Made by a program: the position numbers and the translations under genes. Under the pieces are notes generated by a model, which saw nothing but the letters and a program-made list of their open reading frames with translations, had not been told where the DNA came from and did not search any database. This document shows, in pieces, positions 1 to 6,502 of a stretch of DNA of 64,000 nt (the stretch's first letter is position 1; the number at the start of each line of letters is the position of its first letter). The DNA comes from Bacteroides sp. Marseille-P3684 (GTDB lineage: Bacteria; Bacteroidota; Bacteroidia; Bacteroidales; Bacteroidaceae), in contig NZ_LT985808.1 in the NCBI RefSeq assembly GCF_900291465.1, positions 3,172,539 to 3,236,538 of the forward strand, given 5' to 3'.

Positions 1-2
1 TC

Positions 3-689
3 AAACAGCTCAAGGCAGACCCCTGGGAGACTATCGAAGAGAAATATCCGGTTGGTTCCAAGCACACTGCCAAAGTGCGCAACTTCACCAACTTCGGTGT
101 ATTTGTTGAAATCGAGGAAGGCGTTGACGGCCTGATCCACATCTCCGACCTTTCTTGGACCAAGAAGATCAAACACCCGTCAGAGTTCACTCAGATCGGT
201 GCGGACATCGACGTGATGGTGCTCGAAATCGACAAGGAAAACCGTCGCTTGAGCCTCGGCCACAAGCAACTCGAAGAGAATCCCTGGGATGTATTCGAGA
301 CTGTCTTCACCGTTGGTTCCATCCACGAAGGTACCATCATCGAAATGCTCGACAAGGGTGCTGTCATCGCTTTGCCTTACGGCGTAGAAGGTTTCGCTAC
401 TCCGAAACACCTGGTGAAGGAAGATGGCTCGCAAGCTCAGCTCGACGAGAAGTTGCCGTTCAAGGTCATCGAGTTCAACAAGGACGCAAAACGCATCATC
501 CTCTCTCACAGCCGTATCTTCGAAGATGCTGCAAAGGCTGAAGAAAGAGCAGAGAAGAGAGCTTCCAAGAAGGCTTCCAAGAAGGAAGAGACTCCGATGA
601 TTCAGAACCAGGCTGCTTCTACAACCCTGGGCGACATCGACGCTCTGGCTGCATTGAAAGAGCAGATGGAAGCTGACAGCAAGAAGTAA
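3..689 (+). CDS. rpsA: 30S ribosomal protein S1 (3' part)
   Basis: The reading frame is open from the first bases, so the 5' part lies outside the window. The visible part has at least two S1 (OB-fold) RNA-binding domains. One contains FTNFGVFVEI and GLIHISDLSW; the next contains KGAVIALPYGVEGF. The tail is Lys/Glu/Ala-rich and ends ALAALKEQMEADSKK, typical of Bacteroidales S1. The protein docks on the small ribosomal subunit and helps mRNA binding, which matters in a phylum that uses Shine-Dalgarno sequences weakly. A rho-independent terminator follows. I am sure of the family; only the start is missing. Confidence 0.95.
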   Translation, partial: KQLKADPWETIEEKYPVGSKHTAKVRNFTNFGVFVEIEEGVDGLIHISDLSWTKKIKHPSEFTQIGADIDVMVLEIDKENRRLSLGHKQLEENPWDVFETVFTVGSIHEGTIIEMLDKGAVIALPYGVEGFATPKHLVKEDGSQAQLDEKLPFKVIEFNKDAKRIILSHSRIFEDAAKAEERAEKRASKKASKKEETPMIQNQAASTTLGDIDALAALKEQMEADSKK

Positions 690-724
690 TAGCAAGACGC
701 ATTACATTCATTACAATCTGATAA

Positions 725-766
725 AGGCAGGTTCACTCCCACAAGGTTTGAACCTGCCTTCTTTTT
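725..766 (+). terminator. Rho-independent terminator after rpsA
   Basis: The inverted repeat AGGCAGGTTCA / TGAACCTGCCT is followed by CTTTTT. It lies 36 bp after the rpsA stop codon and before the rnz promoter region. Confidence 0.85.
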
Positions 767-847
767 ATAGCGGAGTGCAAGCCAAACCCAATTTTCTCCC
801 CTTCGACGGACTGAAAACACAAAAATCTTGTGTATTTTTGCCACACT

Positions 848-1762
848 ATGGAAAAGTTCGAGGTCAACATATTGGGATGTGGTTCTGCACTGCCCACCAC
901 CAAGCATTATCCAAGCTCGCAAGTGGTGAACATCCGCGAAAAGCTGTTCATGATCGACTGCGGTGAAGGCACACAGACACAACTGCGCCGTTCACGGCTG
1001 AAATTCACCCGGCTGAACCACATCTTCATCTCCCACCTCCACGGCGACCACTGCTTCGGACTCATCGGACTGCTCTCCACCTTCGGACTGCTGGGACGCA
1101 CCGCCACCATGCACATCTATGCCCCCGCCGAACTGGAAAGGCTCATGCAACCCCAACTGGACTTCTTCTGCAAAGGGATGGACTACAAGGTGGAGTTCCA
1201 CTCCCACGACACCCGTACCCCGGCAGTCATCTATGAAGACCGTTCGGTGACCGTGAGCACCCTTCCGCTGAAGCACCGCATCGACTGCTGCGGCTTCCTC
1301 TTCCGCGAGAAACCGACTCCCAACCACATCCTCCGCGACATGATCGACTTCTATGAAGTCCCCACGTATGCCATCAACCGCATCAAGAACGGTGAAGACT
1401 ACGTCCTGCCCGACGGCACGGTTGTCCCCAACGGAAGACTGACCCGACCCTCCGACCCTCCACGCAGCTATGCCTACTGTTCCGACACCATCTACCTGCC
1501 GGAACTTGCCGGACTGGTGCACGGCGTCGACCTGCTCTACCACGAAGCGACCTTTGCCAACAGCGAGTCGGCACGAGCCAAAGAGACGTTCCACACCACC
1601 GCCGCCCAGGCAGCCCGGCTTGCCAAGGATGCCGAAGTCAAGCAGCTCGTGATCGGGCACTATTCCGCGCGCTATGAAGATGAGAACATCCTCCTGCAGG
1701 AAGCACGCGAAGTGTTCCCCTCGACCCTTGCCGCCAAGGAGAACCTGTGCATTGCCTTATAA
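848..1762 (+). CDS. rnz: Ribonuclease Z
   Basis: This is a 304-residue metallo-beta-lactamase-fold endonuclease that cuts tRNA 3' trailers. The Zn-binding motif HLHGDH is at residues 63-68, and the family N-terminus ILGCGSALPTT and FMIDCGEGTQ are present. The later motifs YHEATF and VIGHYSARY match the tRNase Z core. I chose the ATG at 848 (MEKFEVNILG) over an in-frame ATG at 830 because family members begin there. A TAnnTTTG-like box (TATTTTTG, 833-840) lies just upstream, so the mRNA would have almost no leader. Length is normal for the short (single-domain) form. Confidence 0.93.
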   Translation: MEKFEVNILGCGSALPTTKHYPSSQVVNIREKLFMIDCGEGTQTQLRRSRLKFTRLNHIFISHLHGDHCFGLIGLLSTFGLLGRTATMHIYAPAELERLMQPQLDFFCKGMDYKVEFHSHDTRTPAVIYEDRSVTVSTLPLKHRIDCCGFLFREKPTPNHILRDMIDFYEVPTYAINRIKNGEDYVLPDGTVVPNGRLTRPSDPPRSYAYCSDTIYLPELAGLVHGVDLLYHEATFANSESARAKETFHTTAAQAARLAKDAEVKQLVIGHYSARYEDENILLQEAREVFPSTLAAKENLCIAL

Positions 1763-1793
1763 CCTCTGTCTAATCTGACGCAACCCCGACTGC

Positions 1794-2345
1794 ATGAAGA
1801 ACTACGATGAACATATAATCATAGAGCAACTCCGAGACCCCGCCACACAACGCGCTGCCTTCGAGACCATCGTAAAACAGTACAGCGAACAGCTCTACTG
1901 GCAGATACGCCGCATGGTCCTGTCGCACGACGACGCCAACGACCTCCTGCAAAACACCTTCATCAAGGCATGGATACACATCGACTACTTCCGGGGTGAC
2001 GCCAAGATTGCCACCTGGCTCTATCGCATCGCACTCAACGAGTGTCTCACGTTCCTCAGCCGTCAGCAGAACAACCCCTCCATTCCGCTGGATGACCCGC
2101 AAGCGGGCGTGGTCAACCGACTGGAAAGCGACCCGTTCTTCAACGGAGACGAGACACAGCTCCTCCTGCAAAAAGCCCTGCAGACCCTGCCCGAGAAACA
2201 ACGCATCGTGTTCAACCTGAAATATTTTCAGGACATGAAGTACGAACAGATATCGGAAATCCTGGGCACGACAGTGGGCGCACTGAAAGCTTCCTATCAC
2301 TATGCGGTCAAAAAAATCGAGCGCATTTTGAAAGACTCTCTTTAA
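1794..2345 (+). CDS. ECF-type RNA polymerase sigma factor
   Basis: 183 residues. Region 2 spans about residues 20-90, with FIKAWIHIDYFRGDAKIATW resembling the core-binding and -10 recognition helices. Region 4 is a helix-turn-helix at about 125-180 (LPEKQRIVFNLKYF, YEQISEILGTTVGALKASYH). It directs RNA polymerase to a specific regulon. It starts 31 bp after rnz and is followed by a one-pass membrane protein and a small secreted protein in the same direction. That is the layout of a sigma/anti-sigma/envelope-sensor operon rather than a SusC-FecR system. Its regulon cannot be read from the window. Confidence 0.9.
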   Translation: MKNYDEHIIIEQLRDPATQRAAFETIVKQYSEQLYWQIRRMVLSHDDANDLLQNTFIKAWIHIDYFRGDAKIATWLYRIALNECLTFLSRQQNNPSIPLDDPQAGVVNRLESDPFFNGDETQLLLQKALQTLPEKQRIVFNLKYFQDMKYEQISEILGTTVGALKASYHYAVKKIERILKDSL

Positions 2346-2401
2346 ACCATCCCCCCTGCCGACGGTCTAACCAATGAAAACAAGACAACAACACGCACAT
2401 A

Positions 2402-2800
2402 ATGGATAACAACATGGAAGATAAGAAACTGAAAGATATTTGTGGTACCGGCAACCCCTTCAGCGTGCCTGAAGGCTATTTTGACCGGGTCACCGAGGAA
2501 ATCATGGACAGGCTTCCGGAGAAAGAGAAGGTCATCCTTCCTCCCACTCCCACCACCTGGCAACGCATCAAGCCGTGGCTTTACCTGGCTGCCATGTTCT
2601 GTGTCATCATGGGTGGAGCACGTTATTTTGTCGGTCCGTCCCTTCAGCAAAAGATAGACAAGTCGCCGATGGCAACCACGTCCGCCGAAGCACAGAGCAT
2701 CTCCTACGACGAAGAATATCTGGAAAACGAACTGATGAACTCGCGCATGGACGACTATTCCGTCTATTGCTACCTCACCGACACTGACAGTGAAAGTTAA
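2402..2800 (+). CDS. Single-pass membrane protein, probable anti-sigma partner
   Basis: 132 residues. A charged N-terminal cytoplasmic part of about 55 residues (NPFSVPEGYFDRVTEEIMDR) precedes one transmembrane segment at about 60-76 (LYLAAMFCVIMGGARYFVG). A polar acidic tail of about 50 residues follows. The NPFxVPxGYF stretch is common in small Bacteroidales proteins encoded next to ECF sigma factors. The role as anti-sigma factor is inferred from topology and from the position 56 bp after the sigma gene. An ATG at 2414 is an alternative start. I do not recognise a named domain. Confidence 0.6.
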   Translation: MDNNMEDKKLKDICGTGNPFSVPEGYFDRVTEEIMDRLPEKEKVILPPTPTTWQRIKPWLYLAAMFCVIMGGARYFVGPSLQQKIDKSPMATTSAEAQSISYDEEYLENELMNSRMDDYSVYCYLTDTDSES

Positions 2801-2832
2801 CATTGTTTTAACCTAAACTAAAAGCATATCCC

Positions 2833-3288
2833 ATGAAGACGTACTTACTCACCCTCATGCTGGTCCTGACCAGCTGTCTTGCCTGTCAACCGACGGCATC
2901 CGCACAGACCAAACACAACGAAAGCATATCCAAGGAACAATTCCGCAAGAAACAGAGAGACTTCATCATCCGCGAGGCACGTCTGAGCCCGAAGGAAGCC
3001 TCCTATTTCTTCCCCCTCTTCTTTGAGTTGCAGGACAAGAAGAAGCTCCTCACCGACGATGCCGATGCCAAGCGCAAAAAGGCACTGGAGGAAAAGCTGG
3101 ACGAGAAGCAATACAAGTCGGCTGTCGACCAGATTCTCAATGCCCACGTGAATCTCGAGCAGCTGGAGCGCGAATACGTGGACAAGTACCGGCAATACCT
3201 GAGCAACAAAAAGATATTCAGCATCATGATGGCGGAGATGAAGTTCCGCAAACAGCTCATCAAGAACACCCGGCAGGAACAACGATGA
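2833..3288 (+). CDS. Small secreted Spy/CpxP-like helical protein
   Basis: 151 residues with a Sec signal peptide (MKTYLLTLMLVLTSCLACQP... ending ASAQ). The mature part is highly charged and nearly all alpha-helical: FIIREARLSPKEASYFFPLF, then long Lys/Glu-rich helices. Cys residues in the signal region could instead indicate a lipoprotein. The pattern resembles the periplasmic Spy/CpxP-type proteins that often act as sensors or chaperones next to ECF sigma factors. It is third in the sigma operon, 32 bp after the membrane protein, so it may tune that sigma factor or be one of its targets. The function is inferred. Confidence 0.55.
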   Translation: MKTYLLTLMLVLTSCLACQPTASAQTKHNESISKEQFRKKQRDFIIREARLSPKEASYFFPLFFELQDKKKLLTDDADAKRKKALEEKLDEKQYKSAVDQILNAHVNLEQLEREYVDKYRQYLSNKKIFSIMMAEMKFRKQLIKNTRQEQR

Positions 3289-3344
3289 CTCCGGAGAAAA
3301 GCTGCGGAAGCCGTCCGTCTGTCAGTAAAAACTCCTAAAAATCT

Positions 3345-3375
3345 TTTGTTACTAATGAAGGATTGCTTACCTTTG
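3345..3375 (+). promoter_or_regulatory. Bacteroidales-type promoter of rpmE
   Basis: TTTG (3345-3348), a 19-bp spacer and TACCTTTG (3368-3375) match the Bacteroides sigma-ABfr consensus. The leader of about 75 nt before the L31 start could hold autoregulatory structure; I did not find a clear one. Confidence 0.75.
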
Positions 3376-3454
3376 CAGCCTGAATAAAGACCATTACACA
3401 ATATTTTTGTTACCAGCAAAATATTAACCAACCAACAAAAAGACAGACACTGAT

Positions 3455-3709
3455 ATGAAAAAAGGTATTCATCCCGAGAACTACCGTCCGGTAGTATTCA
3501 AAGATATGTCAAACGGCGACATGTTCCTTTCACGTTCGACTTGCGCAACCAAAGATACCGTTGAATTTGAAGGTGAAACTTATCCGTGTGTAAAGCTCGA
3601 AATCTCCAGCTCTTCACACCCGTTCTACACCGGTAAGTCCAAATTGGTCGACACCGCCGGTCGCGTAGACAAGTTCATGAGCCGCTACGGCAATGCCAGA
3701 AAGAAATAA
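3455..3709 (+). CDS. rpmE: 50S ribosomal protein L31, type B
   Basis: 84 residues. [17 protein letters not shown] and the family motif [22 protein letters not shown] identify L31 type B. The protein lacks the paired CxxC zinc ligands of the Zn-binding form, so it is the zinc-independent version; it has only isolated Cys residues (STCATK, YPCVK). In many bacteria this form replaces the zinc form when zinc is scarce. It has its own promoter and terminator. Confidence 0.95.
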   Translation: MKKGIHPENYRPVVFKDMSNGDMFLSRSTCATKDTVEFEGETYPCVKLEISSSSHPFYTGKSKLVDTAGRVDKFMSRYGNARKK

Positions 3710-3740
3710 GAAATACTCCTTATAGAGCATACGAGACAAG

Positions 3741-3775
3741 AAAGCTTCCCGATACGATTTCGGGGAGCTTTTTTT
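3741..3775 (+). terminator. Rho-independent terminator of rpmE
   Basis: The stem AAAGCTTCCCGA / TCGGGGAGCTTT runs into a seven-T tract, 31 bp after the stop codon. Confidence 0.9.
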
Positions 3776-3806
3776 GTATCTGCACCTTCACAAGCAAGAG
3801 CATGAC

Positions 3807-3982
3807 AGTTCCACGCCGTGGAACTCATATTCCCACGCCGTGGGACTCACAGTCCCAGGCTGTGGAACTCGAAGTCCCAGGCCGTGGAACTCGAAGTCCC
3901 AAGCCGTGGAACTCGAAGTCCCAAGCCGTGGAACTCGAAGTCCCAAGCCGTGGAACTCGGAGTCCCAAGCTGTGGGCATTCT
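3807..3982. repeat. 22-bp-period palindrome array, type A (8 units)
   Basis: Eight units start at 3807, 3829, 3851, 3873, 3895, 3917, 3939 and 3961, exactly 22 bp apart. The first unit carries a perfect 19-bp palindrome (AGTTCCACG, central C, CGTGGAACT) plus 3 bp. Later units drift to CCCAAGCCGTGG and are near-identical to each other. The stretch is open in several frames only because 22 bp rotates the frame. It has no start signal and lies between a terminator and a minus-strand gene, so I treat it as non-coding. It shares the unit with the array at 42538-42760. Confidence 0.95.
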
Positions 3983-4129
3983 GTTGGGAACCTCATCCGA
4001 GGGCAAATGTTCAACTCATACCGTTACACCAACAGGTTGTCGGTGTTGCCCGATTTCGTCCAGTCCAATCATGATTGCTTGCCCATATCTACATATATAA
4101 TACTGGGCAATTCACCGTGCGAAATGCGT

Positions 4130-4226
4130 TTGAACGGTTGTTGAACATTGTTTGAACGGTTGTTGAATATTGCATTGAACATTTATTAGACGTTGCGTTG
4201 GACATTCATTGGACGTTGTATTGGAT
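4130..4226. repeat. Degenerate 11-12 bp TTGRAC repeats (9 units)
   Basis: TTGAAC-like hexamers begin at 4130, 4141, 4152, 4163, 4175, 4186, 4198, 4209 and 4221, spacing 11 or 12 bp. The first four units form two near-identical 22-bp copies. The rest of the 3983-4273 gap shows no gene. An inverted repeat at 4228-4253 (GGGCGA, 9 nt, TCGCCCCTACA) closes the block. Confidence 0.75.
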
Positions 4227-4227
4227 C

Positions 4228-4253
4228 GGGCGACCGGTCGGATCGCCCCTACA
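4228..4253. repeat. Dispersed palindromic unit (GGGCGA...TCGCCCCTACA)
   Basis: A 6-bp stem GGGCGA / TCGCCC encloses 9 nt and is followed by CTACA. The same unit in opposite orientation, with a different 9-nt centre, is at 21319-21344. Both copies sit beside a palindrome array. Confidence 0.6.
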
Positions 4254-4274
4254 TTGGGATTGCAACCATTAAAC

Positions 4275-4328
4275 AAAAAAAACATGGCGTGTAAAGCGGA
4301 AAACAAACTTCCGGCTTTACACGCCATG
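4275..4328 (-). terminator. Terminator of the POT transporter gene
   Basis: The 15-bp inverted repeat CATGGCGTGTAAAGC / GCTTTACACGCCATG has an A-run on the plus strand at 4273-4282. On the minus strand this is a hairpin followed by a U tract, 26 bp after the transporter stop codon. Confidence 0.9.
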
Positions 4329-4353
4329 ACTTTATAGGAAAGAATGGGCAGGC

Positions 4354-5886
4354 TTACTTAGCCACGCGCTCCAGACGTTTCATGATTGAGAAGATGAACA
4401 ATGCCGAGAGCAGACAGAGTGCCACGAGAACACCCCATACCACCAAGAGAGGCAGGTCGCCCCACAGCCAGGCGGCTACGGCAGTCAGGTAGTTACCGAT
4501 GGCAGTAGCCACGAACCAACCACCCATCATCATTCCTTTATATTTGGGAGGTGCAACCTTCGACACGAACGAAATACCCATCGGAGAGAGCAACAGCTCA
4601 CCGAAAGTCAATACCAGGTAAGTCGATACCAACCAGTTGGGAGACACGAACGATGCCGTTCCAGCTTCCAAGGCAGCTCCTTGCTCATTCGGAGTCAGCA
4701 GACCGAACGAAGCGAACATCATCAGGATGTAACCGCAGGCTGCTACCAACATACCCAAACCAATCTTGCGCGGAGCGGAAGGCTCTTTTCCCTTACGTGC
4801 CAACGAACCGAAGATTGCCATGGATACCGGAGTCAGAGCCACCACAAAGAAGGGGTTGAACTGCTGGAAGATGGGAGCATCTACCGGAGTAGCTCCTTCA
4901 ATGGCCGAGTAACGATAACCCAGGAAGGCGAGTGCAGCGACAATGACCAGGGCTGAGATACCCTTGCCTTTGCCGGTCTTCGACTGGAAGAGGGAGAACA
5001 ACGCATAGACGATGAAGATGACAGCCACAAGGTTCCATACACTGAACATCATGCTTTCCAGCCCTTCGGAACTCTTAGCCGTAAATTCGTCGGCGAAGTA
5101 AGTCAATGTCAGACCGTTCTGGTGGAATGCCATCCAGAAGAAGATGACCACGATGAACACGAGGCAGAGGGCGACAATGCGCTCCTTGGTCTCACGCGGA
5201 GAAATCTCTTCGACTTCGGCCTTCGCACCCTTGCTGTCCTTCGCCTGCTTGGTGCTGCCTTCCACGTGCTTGAACGTGCTGCGGAAGCCATAATAGATGG
5301 CCATGGAGACAATCAGCGAAACACAGGCCACTGCAAATGCGAAGTGATAAGAATCATTGACACTCACGCCCCACGTCTTCTGCGCATATTCCATGATGGA
5401 CACGGCAGCCGTCGGTGCAAACAGGGCGCCGATATTGATTGCCATGTAGAAAATGCTGAATGCGGAGTCGCGCTTGGAGGCATACTCGGGAGCATCGTAG
5501 AGGTTACCCACCATCACTTGCAGATTGCCCTTGAACAGGCCTGTTCCGCTACTGATGACTATCAGGGCGGCAAACATGCCAATCATGCCCAGTGTACCGG
5601 TGCCCAACGGCAAAGCCAGGAGCACGTAACCGGCAAACATCGCAATGATACCGATGGTTACCATCTTCCCATAACCGAATTTATCAGCCAGGATACCTCC
5701 GATAAATGGTAAGAAATAAACTAACGCTAAGAATGTGGAATAAATCGTTCCGGCTACGCCAGGCGATAATCCGAAGTTGGCTTTCAGGAATAACACGAAA
5801 ATAGCCAACATGGTGTAATACCCGAAGCGTTCGCCGGTATTGGCAAGCGCCAAGGCATACAGTCCTTTTGGTTGTCCTTCAAACAT
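4354..5886 (-). CDS. Proton-dependent oligopeptide (POT/PTR2) transporter
   Basis: 510 residues and about 12-14 transmembrane helices of the major facilitator superfamily. The N-terminal ANTGERFGYYTMLAIF matches the POT ExxERFxYY helix-1 motif, but the first Glu is replaced (NTGER), a change seen in some Bacteroidota members. GGILADKFGYGKMV is the loop 2-3 signature, and a charged loop at about residues 215-235 (KQAKDSKGAKAEVEEI) lies between the helix bundles. It should import di- and tripeptides with protons across the inner membrane. A TATATTTG box lies upstream (plus 5931-5938). The gene is monocistronic with its own terminator. Confidence 0.9.
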   Translation of the reverse strand: MFEGQPKGLYALALANTGERFGYYTMLAIFVLFLKANFGLSPGVAGTIYSTFLALVYFLPFIGGILADKFGYGKMVTIGIIAMFAGYVLLALPLGTGTLGMIGMFAALIVISSGTGLFKGNLQVMVGNLYDAPEYASKRDSAFSIFYMAINIGALFAPTAAVSIMEYAQKTWGVSVNDSYHFAFAVACVSLIVSMAIYYGFRSTFKHVEGSTKQAKDSKGAKAEVEEISPRETKERIVALCLVFIVVIFFWMAFHQNGLTLTYFADEFTAKSSEGLESMMFSVWNLVAVIFIVYALFSLFQSKTGKGKGISALVIVAALAFLGYRYSAIEGATPVDAPIFQQFNPFFVVALTPVSMAIFGSLARKGKEPSAPRKIGLGMLVAACGYILMMFASFGLLTPNEQGAALEAGTASFVSPNWLVSTYLVLTFGELLLSPMGISFVSKVAPPKYKGMMMGGWFVATAIGNYLTAVAAWLWGDLPLLVVWGVLVALCLLSALFIFSIMKRLERVAK

Positions 5887-5956
5887 AAGTTAAGATATTA
5901 GATAATTAATAGTAGGTTTTTTAATGGTCACAAATATAGACATATTTTTCAACTCT

Positions 5957-6439
5957 CTACACAAATAGCGCACAAACTTCAGCGCGTGCCTCACGAATTA
6001 GGTCCTGCGGTGCCAATTTTATCTGCAAACCGCGCACGCCGGCGCTTACATAGATGTAGGGGAAGGACAAACAGGTGTCATGGATATAGGTCGGGAAGTG
6101 CTTCTTCATCCCGATGGGGGAACAGCCGCCACGGATGTATCCGGTGGTGGGAAGCAGTTCTTTCAGGGGGAGCATCTCGCACTTCTTGTTGCCGGACGCC
6201 TTGGCTGCCATTTTCAGGTCCACCTCGTGCTCGCCGGGAATGACACAGACGAAGTGCCCGGTCTTGTCGCCCCGGAGCACCAGCGTCTTGAACACTTGCT
6301 CGATGTCTTCTCCCAGACTTGCCGCCACATGGACGGCACTCAGGTCGTTTTCATCCACTTCATAGGGAATCAGTTCGTAGGGCACTTTTGCCTTGTCCAG
6401 CAGACGTGCCACATTGGTCTTGTTTATCTTGTTGCTCAT
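5957..6439 (-). CDS. ybaK: Cys-tRNA(Pro)/Cys-tRNA deacylase YbaK
   Basis: 160 residues, full length for the YbaK/ProX editing family. Visible motifs are VFKTLVLRGD, FVCVIPGEHEVDLK and GYIRGGCSPIGMKK (the GxxSPxG editing-site loop, with Lys residues). The enzyme hydrolyses mischarged Cys-tRNA(Pro) in trans in the cytoplasm. It lies 63 bp downstream of uvrA on the same strand and probably shares its transcript. Confidence 0.92.
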   Translation of the reverse strand: MSNKINKTNVARLLDKAKVPYELIPYEVDENDLSAVHVAASLGEDIEQVFKTLVLRGDKTGHFVCVIPGEHEVDLKMAAKASGNKKCEMLPLKELLPTTGYIRGGCSPIGMKKHFPTYIHDTCLSFPYIYVSAGVRGLQIKLAPQDLIREARAEVCALFV

Positions 6440-6502
6440 AAGTCAGCGATTCTGTTTTTTCTGTGATTGGTCTGTTCCGCAAGCTCCGCCTGCGTCAGTT
6501 GC

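Noticed and set aside
3807-3982. CRISPR array
   Set aside because: The period is 22 bp with a palindromic unit and no unique 30-bp spacers; no cas genes occur in the window.
3774-4144. Several overlapping frames of about 70-108 codons in the first array
   Set aside because: They arise because a 22-bp repeat without stop codons stays open in several frames; no promoter or start signal fits.
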